A DNA stretch of 64,000 bases from Pseudomonas sp. AL03 (GTDB lineage: Bacteria > Pseudomonadota > Gammaproteobacteria > Pseudomonadales > Pseudomonadaceae). The notes under the pieces were generated by a model. It did not search any database. It was not told the DNA's origin and saw only the letters and a list, made by a program, of their open reading frames with translations. The position numbers and the translations under genes are program-made. Shown piece after piece: positions 45,619-54,350 of this stretch; within the stretch, counting starts at the first letter, position 1; every line of letters begins with the position of its first letter. The stretch spans positions 62,001 through 126,000 of the forward strand of contig NZ_JASBRE010000005.1 of the NCBI RefSeq assembly GCF_029960815.1. The letters run 5' to 3'.

Positions 45619-46536
45619 ATGCTTTCTCCTCCAGCCAACTGGCTACCCAAGCCCCTGCTCGAACCCCTTCATCTCGGCTGGCTGACCAATGCCGGCATCG
45701 AAGCCGCGATCCTGCGTCTGGACCAGATCGATCCAATGATCAGCGGCAACAAGTGGTTCAAACTCATCGAGCACCTGAAATCCGCTGACCGGTTCGGTGC
45801 CAAAGGCATCATCAGCCTCGGCGGTGCCCATTCCAATCATCTGCATGCACTGGCCGCCGCGGGCAAACGTTTCGGTTTCACCACCGTTGGCCTGCTGCGT
45901 GGACATCCACAAGAAACGCCGACGGTGAAGGACTTGCAGGCGTTCGGTATGCAGCTGCATTGGCTGGGTTATGGCGGTTATCGAGCGCGGCACGCGCCGG
46001 GTTTCTGGCAACCCTGGCAGGCGCAGTATCCCGATCTGCATCCGGTGCCGGAAGGTGGCGGCGGTTTGCAGGGAGCAAAGGGCTGCATGCAACTGAGGAC
46101 AATGGTCAGCGAGCAACTGAACGGTCTGGGCTGGAACGACTACGACGGCTGGTGGCTGGCCTGCGGAACGGGCACGACCCTGGCCGGTCTGGTGCTGGCC
46201 GAGGCGGGCGAACACCCGGTGTATGGTGCGTTGGCCGTGCCCGACGATCATGGGGTTGCGCAGCAGGTCGAGTCGATTGTGCGAGAGGCGGGTTTACAGG
46301 ATCGCGCTTATGAATTGTTCGACACCAGCCGTGGTGGCTTTGCCAAAGTCGATCCGCTGTTACTCGAATTCATCGATCAGACCGAACAGGCCAGCGGCAT
46401 TTCCCTCGAACCGCTGTACACCGGCAAAGCACTGTTGGCGCTCAAGCAGCAAATCGAAGCGGGAAAGTTTGCTCGCGGGACACGCCTGATCTTCATCCAC
46501 ACCGGCGGTTTGCAGGGCCGCCGGGGTTTCCGGTGA
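45619..46536 (+). CDS. PLP-dependent ACC deaminase/D-cysteine desulfhydrase family protein
   Basis: Predicted 305-residue fold-type II PLP enzyme. SGNKWFKL near 43 holds the PLP lysine, GGAHSNHLHALAAAGKRFGF the phosphate-side Ser/Asn region, and CGTGTTLAGLVLA the PLP-phosphate glycine loop. Family members open cyclopropane rings or remove sulfide from D-cysteine; substrate cannot be told here, though D-cysteine desulfhydrase activity is the commoner one. Confidence 0.85.
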   Translation: MLSPPANWLPKPLLEPLHLGWLTNAGIEAAILRLDQIDPMISGNKWFKLIEHLKSADRFGAKGIISLGGAHSNHLHALAAAGKRFGFTTVGLLRGHPQETPTVKDLQAFGMQLHWLGYGGYRARHAPGFWQPWQAQYPDLHPVPEGGGGLQGAKGCMQLRTMVSEQLNGLGWNDYDGWWLACGTGTTLAGLVLAEAGEHPVYGALAVPDDHGVAQQVESIVREAGLQDRAYELFDTSRGGFAKVDPLLLEFIDQTEQASGISLEPLYTGKALLALKQQIEAGKFARGTRLIFIHTGGLQGRRGFR

Positions 46537-46546
46537 GCGGCCGAAT

Positions 46547-47095
46547 TTAGCCGCGCTTGGGCATCATCCGCAGCAAGGTGTTATCGCGCACCACATAGTG
46601 GTGATAAATCCCCGCCAAGGCATGCAGGCCGATCAGCCAATAGCCGATAGTGCCGCCGAGTTCATGCCAGCCCTGGATCTGCTTGGCCAACGCCTTGTCT
46701 TCTGCGATCAGCAACGGCAGGTCAAAACCGTAGAACATTACTTGATGGCCTTTGGCGCTGGTGACCAGCCAGCCCAGAATTGGCATGGCGATTATGAAAA
46801 TGTACAGCGCCCAGTGCATCAATTTGGCCAGCACGGTCTGCCAGTGAGGCGAGGCCGGGAAAATTTGCGGTGCCGGGCTTAGGCTGCGAGCAAACAGCCG
46901 CAGCCAGACCAGCACAAACACCGTCAAGCCCAGCAAAAAGTGCGATTCGGTGATCAGCGTCCGGCCGCCACTGCCTTTTGGAAAGATCCCGCGAAATTCG
47001 ATACAGGCGTAAACCAGCGCCAGCAGGACCAGCATCAACCAATGCAGCGAGATCGATACGGTGCTGTAGCGTGAGTCGGAATTCTTCCAGGGCAT
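46547..47095 (-). CDS. Cytochrome b561 family protein
   Basis: Predicted 182-residue inner-membrane dihaem protein with four helices. HW in ISLHWLMLVLLALVYA, ESHFLLGLTVFVLVWLRL, LMHWALYIFIIAMPILGWL and LIGLHALAGIYHHYV provide the haem-ligating histidines. Such proteins (CybB type) pass electrons between quinone and periplasmic acceptors. Start 47095 has GAGGAACACCGT upstream. It converges with the deaminase-like gene. Confidence 0.9.
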   Translation of the reverse strand: MPWKNSDSRYSTVSISLHWLMLVLLALVYACIEFRGIFPKGSGGRTLITESHFLLGLTVFVLVWLRLFARSLSPAPQIFPASPHWQTVLAKLMHWALYIFIIAMPILGWLVTSAKGHQVMFYGFDLPLLIAEDKALAKQIQGWHELGGTIGYWLIGLHALAGIYHHYVVRDNTLLRMMPKRG

Positions 47096-47224
47096 ACGGT
47101 GTTCCTCACAGTTCAGGTCGAACCACCGTTCTTGTTCGACGGTGTGCGTTAACTGTAATCCGCATTGGTGGATTTGCCTTTGGCTATTTGGACGTTCATT
47201 GCTCTGGATCAGGTGATCGGCCAC

Positions 47225-47263
47225 AAAAAAGCGCCAGTTGCGTTAAGGAACTGGCGCTTTTTT
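47225..47263 (-). terminator. Terminator after phnX
   Basis: AAAAAAGCGCCAGTT, loop GCGTTAAG, GAACTGGCGCTTTTTT: strong in both orientations, 19 bases past the phnX stop. Confidence 0.93.
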
Positions 47264-47281
47264 ATGAGGCGATAGGCTCAA

Positions 47282-48109
47282 TCAGCGGGTTTGCGGCATC
47301 TGGCCATTGGCCAGGCGCTTATTGATATCAGCGATCACTTCCGGCAAATCGGTGATGGTGTCGATCATGTAGTGCGGCCGCGAGCCTTCGAACATTGCAT
47401 GGATGCGTTTACGTTCGCGGGCCAGCTTGTCGCTGCCCAGGGCGCGATATCCTTCGTAGTCCAGGCCCAGCGCGTTGCCCGAGCAGATCAGCGCCACGGT
47501 CCACATGCCGGCACGGCGACCTTCGAGAATGCCCGGCACGGTGTCGTCGATCTTCACGCAGGCCGCGACATCATCGATGCCGAGGGCAATCACGTTGGCC
47601 AGCGCCTGGGCCGGCCATGGACGGCCGTTGGGCACTTCGTCAGTGGCGACCACGTGGTCGGCAACGTAACCGTTGGTGGCGGCCAGTTCGACAACCTTGT
47701 CCATGACCTGTTTCGGGTAACCGGAGCATGAACCGATCTTGATCCCTTGCTGGCGCAGGTTGGCGATGGTGTCCAGCGCGCCGGGAATCAGCGCCGAGTG
47801 CTCGGCGATTTTCTCGATTTGCAGTGGCATGAAGCGTTTGTAGATGGCAGTGACGTCGTCATCGGTCGGCGTACGGCCGAACACCGCGCGATAACGTTCG
47901 GCCACTTCTGGTTGATCGCACAGGGTGCGGATGTGGTCCCACTTACCCATGCCCATCGGCCCGCGGGCTTCTTCAATCGAGACCTGGACGTCGAACTCGG
48001 CGAAAGCTTCGACAAAGATCTGCGTTGGTGCGAAGGAGCCAAAGTCGACCACGGTGCCGGCCCAGTCGAGGATGGCGGCTTGGAGTTTGGTTGGGTTTGT
48101 ATAGTTCAT
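47282..48109 (-). CDS. phnX: Phosphonoacetaldehyde hydrolase (phosphonatase)
   Basis: Predicted 275-residue HAD-superfamily enzyme splitting phosphonoacetaldehyde into acetaldehyde and phosphate. [12 protein letters not shown] holds the nucleophile D15, [10 protein letters not shown] the Schiff-base lysine K56, GSCSGYP the motif 2 Ser/Thr, and [12 protein letters not shown] the motif 4 acids. Start at 48109 (MNYTNPTK). Second gene of phnW-phnX, separated from phnW by an inverted-repeat element. Confidence 0.96.
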   Translation of the reverse strand: MNYTNPTKLQAAILDWAGTVVDFGSFAPTQIFVEAFAEFDVQVSIEEARGPMGMGKWDHIRTLCDQPEVAERYRAVFGRTPTDDDVTAIYKRFMPLQIEKIAEHSALIPGALDTIANLRQQGIKIGSCSGYPKQVMDKVVELAATNGYVADHVVATDEVPNGRPWPAQALANVIALGIDDVAACVKIDDTVPGILEGRRAGMWTVALICSGNALGLDYEGYRALGSDKLARERKRIHAMFEGSRPHYMIDTITDLPEVIADINKRLANGQMPQTR

Positions 48110-48140
48110 GGTGATAATCCTGTAATTGGGAACGGTGATC

Positions 48141-48292
48141 CCTGTAGCAGCTGTCGAGCTTGCGAGGCGGCGTTCGGCTGCGCAGCAGTCGTAAACCCTG
48201 ACGACGCGGTCCACCTGAAACACCGAGGTGGATGTTTTACGACTGCTGCGCAGCCGAACGCATGCTCGCGCAGCTCGCCAGCTGCTACAGGT
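48141..48292. repeat. Long inverted repeat element, copy 2
   Basis: CCTGTAGCAGCTGTCGAGC opens the left arm and the reverse complement GCCAGCTGCTACAGG closes the right. The inner 25 bases (CGTTCGGCTGCGCAGCAGTC and five more, 48171-48195) are perfectly inverted at 48236-48260. It lies inside the phnW-phnX unit, 9 bases after phnW ends. Confidence 0.88.
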
Positions 48293-48301
48293 CGTCGTGA
48301 A

Positions 48302-49411
48302 TCAAATTTCTAAAACTTCCATCTCGCGCAGTACTTCGGCGACCGCCGCCACCGCCGCGTGCATCTCGGCCTGGTTGACGTGGCCGATGCAGCCGACGCG
48401 GAAGGTTTCGACCTGGGTCAATTTGCCCGGGTAGAGGATGAAGCCCTTGGCTTTGACGCGTTCGTAGAACTCCTTGAACTGGTAGCGCGGATCTTTCGGC
48501 GCGTGGAAGGTGACGATGATCGGCGCCTGAATGGCGGCGGGCAGAAAGCTGCGCAGTCCGAGCTTGGCCATGTCATCGAGCAGCACCTGGCAGTTGTTGG
48601 CGTAGCGCTGATGCCGGGCAGGCAAACCCCCTTCTTCGTTGTATTGCAGCAGGGCTTCGTGCAGCGCGGCGACCACATGGGTCGGCGGGGTGAAGCGCCA
48701 TTGACCGGTCTTGGCCATGTAGGTGTGCTGGTCAAAAAGGTCCATCGCCAGCGAGTGCGAGTTGCCGGCGGCATTCGCCAGCGCCTCTTTGCGAGCGAAG
48801 ACGAAACCCATTCCCGGCACGCCTTCCAGGCATTTGCCCGAAGCGGCGATCAACGCGTCGAACGGCACCTGTTGCGCGTCGATCGGCAGGGCACCAAAGG
48901 AGCTCATGGCGTCGATGATCAGGCGTTTGCCGTGTTGCGCGATGACGTGGGCGATTTCCGGCAGCGGGTTGAGGATACCGGTGCTGGTTTCGCAGTGAAT
49001 CAGCGCGACGTGGGTAATGCTGGCGTCGGCGCGCAGCAGGCGGTCGACGTCGGCGGCGGTGGTCGGTTCGTCTTCGGCAGTTTCAAAGGTGCTGAAGGAG
49101 CGGCCGAGCACTTCGCAGATTTTCGCCAGGCGTTTGCCATAGGCGCCGTTGATCAGCACCAGGACGTTGCCGTCGCGTGGCACCAGCGTGCCGATCGCTG
49201 CTTCGACGGCGAACGTGCCGCTGCCTTGCAGGGGCACGCAGTGGTGGCTGTCGCCGCCGTTGATGATCGCCAGCAGTTGCTCGCAGAGGTTGGCGGTCAG
49301 TTGATTGAAGCGATCATCCCATGAGCCCCAGTCGACCATCATCGCCTGACGGGTGCGGGCCGATGTGGTCAATGGGCCGGGGGTGAGCAGGATGGGCTCG
49401 GCAGTACTCAT
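48302..49411 (-). CDS. phnW: 2-aminoethylphosphonate:pyruvate aminotransferase
   Basis: Predicted 369-residue PLP enzyme converting 2-aminoethylphosphonate and pyruvate to phosphonoacetaldehyde and alanine. [17 protein letters not shown] is the class V aminotransferase start; D167 ([10 protein letters not shown]) and K193 ([13 protein letters not shown]) bind PLP. First gene of phnW-phnX, divergent from a LysR regulator. Confidence 0.96.
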   Translation of the reverse strand: MSTAEPILLTPGPLTTSARTRQAMMVDWGSWDDRFNQLTANLCEQLLAIINGGDSHHCVPLQGSGTFAVEAAIGTLVPRDGNVLVLINGAYGKRLAKICEVLGRSFSTFETAEDEPTTAADVDRLLRADASITHVALIHCETSTGILNPLPEIAHVIAQHGKRLIIDAMSSFGALPIDAQQVPFDALIAASGKCLEGVPGMGFVFARKEALANAAGNSHSLAMDLFDQHTYMAKTGQWRFTPPTHVVAALHEALLQYNEEGGLPARHQRYANNCQVLLDDMAKLGLRSFLPAAIQAPIIVTFHAPKDPRYQFKEFYERVKAKGFILYPGKLTQVETFRVGCIGHVNQAEMHAAVAAVAEVLREMEVLEI

Positions 49412-49520
49412 TCTCGTGTCCTCGCAATCGATGAGATGAAGCTACGGGGCTTAAATTGCAATTTGCCGTGCTATCAATCAAATTGTTTGTTGTTATGCCA
49501 ACCATCAGTGAGGGTTATTC

Positions 49521-50384
49521 ATGAACCTTTTTCAGCTCCGCGCCTTCGACGCCGTGGCCCGTGAGGGCAGCTTCACCCGGGCCGCTGCGCGATTGTTCAT
49601 CAGCCAACCGGCGGTCACCGGCCACATCAAGGCGCTGGAGGAGCACTACCAGATCACCTTGTTGCGGCGCACGGCACGACGAGTGGAATTGACGGAGGAG
49701 GGCACCCAACTGGCCGCGATCACCCGGGCGATGTTCGGTCTGGCCGAAGAAGCGCAGGTGATGTTGGAGGCGAACCGGCAGTTGCTGACCGGGCGTTTGG
49801 AAGTGGCGGCGGACGGGCCGCACATGGTCATGCCGATGCTCGCCAGCCTGCGCGCTCGCTATCCCGGAATTACCGTGAACCTGCGGCTGGGCAATGCTCA
49901 GGAAACCCTGGCGGCGTTGCTGTCGGAGCATGCCGACGTGGCGGTGCTGACCGAAGTCGAACCGCGCAAGGGCTTGCATCTGCAAGGCTTAAGCGAGTCA
50001 CGAATGTGTGCGTTGGTGCCTGAGGGGCATCCGTGGGCGCAGATGTCGAAGGGCGTGCCGCTTAAGGCGCTGGATCAGGTGATCATGGTGTTGCGCGAGC
50101 CAAGTTCGATAACCCGGCGCACCTTCGACAAGGCCTGTGCGACGGCGTTGGTCAATCCACGGGTGTTGCTGGAACTGGACAGTCGCGAGGCGGTGACCGA
50201 AGCCGTCGCCGCAGAATTGGGGGTTGGCGTGGTGTCGTCGGTGGAAGTCAGCCACGACCCGAGGGTGGTGGCGGTGCCTATTATTGGCGAAGGGTTGGTC
50301 AATCGGCACATGATTGGCTGCATGGAACGGCGCCGGGATTTACGCTTGATCCAGGCGTTTTTTGATTTGGCGCCATCCAGTTGA
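49521..50384 (+). CDS. LysR-type regulator, aminoethylphosphonate-associated
   Basis: Predicted 287-residue regulator. HTH: MNLFQLRAFDAVAREGSFTR, RLFISQPAVTGHIKALE. The effector domain ends VGVVSSVEVSHDPRVV. It diverges from phnW with 109 bases between starts, the classic LysR arrangement, and resembles the LysR at 50479-51351, so both belong to the phosphonate-catabolism LysR group. Likely activates phnW-phnX. Confidence 0.88.
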   Translation: MNLFQLRAFDAVAREGSFTRAAARLFISQPAVTGHIKALEEHYQITLLRRTARRVELTEEGTQLAAITRAMFGLAEEAQVMLEANRQLLTGRLEVAADGPHMVMPMLASLRARYPGITVNLRLGNAQETLAALLSEHADVAVLTEVEPRKGLHLQGLSESRMCALVPEGHPWAQMSKGVPLKALDQVIMVLREPSSITRRTFDKACATALVNPRVLLELDSREAVTEAVAAELGVGVVSSVEVSHDPRVVAVPIIGEGLVNRHMIGCMERRRDLRLIQAFFDLAPSS

Positions 50385-50395
50385 ACCGCGGCGCG

Positions 50396-50470
50396 GCTAT
50401 CGCGGGCAAGCCACGCTCCTACAAGGATAACGTTGAACCTGTGGGAGCGAGGCTTGCCCGCGAAGAGGCC
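50396..50470. repeat. REP doublet
   Basis: TATCGCGGGCAAGCCACGCT and the inverted GCGAGGCTTGCCCGCGAAGA face each other across about 30 bases; typical fluorescens REP cores, placed between converging LysR genes where the stem may also terminate transcription. Confidence 0.85.
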
Positions 50471-50478
50471 GGGCCTGC

Positions 50479-51351
50479 TTATGCCAGACTCTCGCGAACC
50501 ATCTCCAGAAACGTCGCCACCACCCGCCGCGAACTCTGCTCGCGCAAGCACACCAGTGTCTCGGTCAGCCGTCGTTTGCAATCGGTAATCGGCAACGCGC
50601 AAACCCTCGAATCCGCACCGAACTCGGCAGCCGATACCACGCCGACACCAATCCCCACGACCACCGCTTCACGCGCGGCTTCCCGACCTTCAACCTGAAT
50701 CGCCGGGCGGATACGAAACCCGGCCCGGGCCATTTCTTCTTCCAGCGTCTGGCGCGTCACCGAGCCGATTTCCCGCAGCACCAAAGGCGTGTCGTCCAGG
50801 TCAGCGAGGCAAATCGATTCACGGTCGGCCCACGGATGATGGCGGGAAACGAACGCCACCATCGGGTCATTGCGCAGCGGCAACGAGATCAATCGTTCGT
50901 CACTGACTTCACGCCCCAACAACGCCAGATCGGCCTGGTAGTTGAACAACCGAAACAGCGATTCATCGGTGTTACCGGTTTCGATTTTCACGCTGATGCC
51001 GGGATAGCGTTCGCAGAACCGCGCGATCTGCGGCAGCACGTGCACCGGCGCATCGACGGCGAGAATCAGACTGCCGGTCTGCAGCGCCTGAGACTCCTGA
51101 AGCAACTCTTGAGCCTCGGCCTCGATGACGAACAGCCGCTGAGTAATGCTCAACAAACGCTCGCCCAGATCGGTCAGGCGCACCGAGCGTTTGTTGCGGT
51201 GAAACAGCAGCACACCGAAACGCTCTTCGAGTTTGCGCACTTGGTCGGAAATCGCCGGTTGGGTGAGAAATAGCCGCGCGGCGGCTTTGGTAAAGCTTCC
51301 GTGGACGGCAACGGCGTGGAAGGCTTTGAGCTGGGCGTGGGAAACCGACAT
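50479..51351 (-). CDS. LysR-type regulator, aminophosphonate-associated (second)
   Basis: Predicted 290-residue regulator starting MSVSHAQLKAFHAVAVHGSF after GGAGGTTTCG. HTH includes RLFLTQPAISDQVRKLEERF. It diverges from the OPA-type transporter gene (51620) that precedes the FAD oxidase, so it probably controls those two. It is related to the LysR at 49521 (shared SFTxAAARLF...SQPA/TQPA text). Confidence 0.87.
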   Translation of the reverse strand: MSVSHAQLKAFHAVAVHGSFTKAAARLFLTQPAISDQVRKLEERFGVLLFHRNKRSVRLTDLGERLLSITQRLFVIEAEAQELLQESQALQTGSLILAVDAPVHVLPQIARFCERYPGISVKIETGNTDESLFRLFNYQADLALLGREVSDERLISLPLRNDPMVAFVSRHHPWADRESICLADLDDTPLVLREIGSVTRQTLEEEMARAGFRIRPAIQVEGREAAREAVVVGIGVGVVSAAEFGADSRVCALPITDCKRRLTETLVCLREQSSRRVVATFLEMVRESLA

Positions 51352-51619
51352 CGAAACCTCCAGTAACAAGCTGAGCTTATATTGGAAATACGATAAATCG
51401 ATTTCACTTATTAATCAGTAATTGTTTTTATCGACCTCAGCCCCGGTGACTGGTTAGTCAAACAGCGTCGGCGGCCATGAGCCTGTGCGTGCAACAGCAG
51501 GACTCATCTGACCGAGATCGCCTCAGGGAAGCAGCGATATCGAAGTGCTCAACAATAAAAAAACAGGCGTTATTTCTCAATTTCTGCCGGCACACTCACA
51601 CCCTGAGGTCAGAACCACC

Positions 51620-52945
51620 ATGAACAAGCACATCGGCACCATCAAGCGTTGGCGCGTGCAGATCTTCGCGATCACCTGGCTCGCTTACGCCGCGTTCTAT
51701 TTCACCCGCAAAGCCTTTTCCGTGGCAAAACTGGGGATCGCCGAAGACCCCACCTTCATGCTCGACAAAATGGCCATGGCCAACCTCGACGCTATCTACC
51801 TGACGGCTTACGCCATCGGGCAATTCACTTGGGGCATCCTGGCCGACCGCTTTGGCGCGAGGGTCGTGGTGTTTGGCGGGTTACTGATCTCCGCAGCGGC
51901 AGCGCTGGTGATGGGCAGTTTCGCGACGTTGCCAATCTTTGCCACCTGCATGCTGATTCAAGGGTTGGCGCAGTCCACCGGCTGGTCCGGGCTGTGCAAG
52001 AACCTCGGCAATTTCTTTCCGGCCGAGCAGCGCGGGCGGGTGTTGGGGTTGTGGAGTTCCTGCTACGCCTTTGGTGGTCTGGTGGCATCGCCGTTTGCTG
52101 GCTGGTGGGCGTATACGCTGATCGGCACCTGGCACGCGGCGTTCTTTTCCAGTGCGGCGGTGGTTGGGCTGGTCGCCGTGCTGTTTTTCATTTTTCAGCG
52201 CAACAAACCCGAAGACGTTGGCTTGCCGGCGGTGGAACCAGCGCCGCAACTGACGGCGGAAGAGGCCGACGCGCAAAGCAAGATCAGCGTGCTGGAACCC
52301 TTAAAAGAAATCCTGCGCAACCGGACCGTGCTGGTTCTGGGCCTCGCGTACTTTCTGCTGAAACCGGCGCGCTACGCGATTCTGCTCTGGGGGCCAGTGA
52401 TCGTCTTCGAGCAGATGCCCTCGGTGGGCAAGGTGGGCGCGGCGATTATCCCCACCGCGTTTGAACTGGCCGGTTTGCTTGGGCCGATTCTGCTCGGTCT
52501 GGCCTCGGACAAACTGTTCGGCGCCCGACGCATGCCGGGGTGTGTGCTCAGCCTGTTGGCGCTGACCGTGACCCTGGCATTGTTCATGGGCGCCCTGCAT
52601 ACCGGCAGCGTGATGCTGGTGGTGGCGCTGCTGTTCGTCATGGGCCTGACCCTGTACGGACCGGACTCGATGATCAGCGGCGCGGCAGCCATCGATTTCG
52701 GTACCGCCAAGGCCGGCGCAACCTCGGCCGGCTTCGTCAACGGCTGCGGCTCGGTCGGGGCGATTCTCGGCGGGTTGCTGCCGGGCTACTTCGACTCGGT
52801 CACCGTGTTCATCGTCTTCGCCGGTTGCGCGTTGTTTTCAGCGCTGGTGCTGATCCCCTATTGGAACAGTCGCCCGGCTGGCCTGCGTGCAGAAAGTGCA
52901 TTCGTGCCTAACCGGCCGATGAGCGTCAAACCCCTGCGTACCTGA
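51620..52945 (+). CDS. MFS transporter, organophosphate:phosphate antiporter (GlpT/UhpT) type
   Basis: Predicted 441-residue, 12-helix permease. KRWRVQIFAITWLAYAAFYF then TRKAFSVAK is the OPA family start, including the Arg near the substrate site (YFTRK). GLAQSTGWSGLCKNLGNFFP, then RGRVLGLWSSCYAFGG is the TM4-TM5 signature. Located 10 bases before the aminophosphonate oxidase, it probably imports an aminophosphonate or related phospho-compound. ATG 51620 starts the family-like region; earlier codons look unrelated. Confidence 0.85.
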   Translation: MNKHIGTIKRWRVQIFAITWLAYAAFYFTRKAFSVAKLGIAEDPTFMLDKMAMANLDAIYLTAYAIGQFTWGILADRFGARVVVFGGLLISAAAALVMGSFATLPIFATCMLIQGLAQSTGWSGLCKNLGNFFPAEQRGRVLGLWSSCYAFGGLVASPFAGWWAYTLIGTWHAAFFSSAAVVGLVAVLFFIFQRNKPEDVGLPAVEPAPQLTAEEADAQSKISVLEPLKEILRNRTVLVLGLAYFLLKPARYAILLWGPVIVFEQMPSVGKVGAAIIPTAFELAGLLGPILLGLASDKLFGARRMPGCVLSLLALTVTLALFMGALHTGSVMLVVALLFVMGLTLYGPDSMISGAAAIDFGTAKAGATSAGFVNGCGSVGAILGGLLPGYFDSVTVFIVFAGCALFSALVLIPYWNSRPAGLRAESAFVPNRPMSVKPLRT

Positions 52946-52955
52946 GGAAATACCG

Positions 52956-54347
52956 ATGAGACCTTTCTGGCTGGAACAGGCGCTGGTGGCCGAATCCTGC
53001 GCGCCGTGCGAACCCTTGGCGGGCGACACCCGCGCCGACGTCTGCATTGTCGGTGGTGGTTACACCGGGCTGTGGACCGCGATCATGCTCAAGGAACAGA
53101 ACCCCGAACTGGATGTGCTGCTGATCGAAGCCGATATCTGCGGCGCCGGCGCCAGTGGTCGAAACGGTGGTTGTGCACTGTCGTGGTCGGCCAAGTACTT
53201 CACGCTGGAAAGGTTGTTCGGCGTCGAAGAAGCGGTGCGATTGGTCAAGGAGTCGGAGCGCAGCATCCATGCGATCGGCACCTTCTGCGAGCAGTACGCG
53301 GTGGACGCCGATTACCGCCTCGACGGGACGCTCTACACCGCCACCAACCGTGCCCAATGCGGCTCGACCGATGCGGTGATCGCGGCGCTGGAGCGCAATG
53401 GCATCAACTCCTTCTCGCAACGACCGGTTGCGGATGTACAACGCATGGCCGGTTCCAGCAAACACCTGGAAGGCTGGTTTTCTCCGGCGGCGGCCAGCGT
53501 GCAGCCGGGCAAACTGGTGCGCGGCTTGCGCCGGGTCGCCTTGCAACTCGGTGTGAGGATTCATGAGCACACCGCCATGACCGGACTGGAAGAGGGCCGA
53601 CCTGCGGGCATTCAAACCCCGAACGGCACCATTCGCGCCGACCGCGTGGTGCTGGCGATGAACGCCTGGATGGCCCGGGCGTTTCCACAGTTCGAACGCA
53701 GTGTGGCGATCGTTTCCAGCGACATGCTGATCACCGAACCGCGCCCCGATCTGCTCAACGAGATCGGATTGACCAGCGGCGTCACCGTGCTCGATTCGCG
53801 GATTTTCGTGCACTACTACCACAACACCCCGGACGGCCGAATCATGCTCGGCAAGGGCGGCAATACCTTTGCTTACGGCGGGCGAATGTTGCCGGTGTTC
53901 GATCAGCCGTCGCCGTATGCCGATTTGTTGCGGCACAGCCTGAGCGAGTTCTTTCCGGCGTTTGCCGAGGTCAAGGTCGAGGCGACCTGGAACGGTCCGT
54001 CTGACCGCTCCGTCACCGGTTTGCCGTTCTTCGGCCAGATGAGTGCCAGCGGCAATGTGTTTTACGGTTTCGGATACTCCGGCAGCGGGGTCGGCCCGTG
54101 TCATATGGGCGGGCAGATTCTTGCCTCGATGGTCCAGGGACTGGACAACGCCTGGACCCGTTCGCCGCTGATCAACGGCCCCTTGGGCTTCTTTCCGCCG
54201 GAACCGATTCGTTACCTTGGCTCCCTGATGGTGCGCAACGCCATCCGCCGCAAGGAGCGCGCCGAGGATCACGGGCGCCCACCGCGGCATCTGGATGTGC
54301 GTCTGGCAAAGTTCGCGGCGGCGGCAGGCAAGGCCGACAAGGGATGA
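52956..54347 (+). CDS. FAD-dependent oxidoreductase, putative aminophosphonate oxidase
   Basis: Predicted 463-residue flavoprotein of the glycine-oxidase/DAO type. DVCIVGGGYTGLWTAIMLKE is the Rossmann GxGxxG, IEADICGAGASGRNGG the flavin-contact loop, and FYGFGYSGSGVGPCHMGGQI the C-terminal FAD motif. This family is regularly beside phnW/phnX, and related proteins oxidise N-alkylated 2-aminoethylphosphonate to phosphonoacetaldehyde. Its neighbours here fit that role. Four bases separate its stop from the converging vgrG. Confidence 0.83.
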   Translation: MRPFWLEQALVAESCAPCEPLAGDTRADVCIVGGGYTGLWTAIMLKEQNPELDVLLIEADICGAGASGRNGGCALSWSAKYFTLERLFGVEEAVRLVKESERSIHAIGTFCEQYAVDADYRLDGTLYTATNRAQCGSTDAVIAALERNGINSFSQRPVADVQRMAGSSKHLEGWFSPAAASVQPGKLVRGLRRVALQLGVRIHEHTAMTGLEEGRPAGIQTPNGTIRADRVVLAMNAWMARAFPQFERSVAIVSSDMLITEPRPDLLNEIGLTSGVTVLDSRIFVHYYHNTPDGRIMLGKGGNTFAYGGRMLPVFDQPSPYADLLRHSLSEFFPAFAEVKVEATWNGPSDRSVTGLPFFGQMSASGNVFYGFGYSGSGVGPCHMGGQILASMVQGLDNAWTRSPLINGPLGFFPPEPIRYLGSLMVRNAIRRKERAEDHGRPPRHLDVRLAKFAAAAGKADKG

Positions 54348-54350
54348 GTG

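Noticed and set aside
52926..54290. 454-codon open frame antisense to the FAD oxidoreductase
   Set aside because: No domain, unlikely composition; the plus-strand gene has all FAD motifs.
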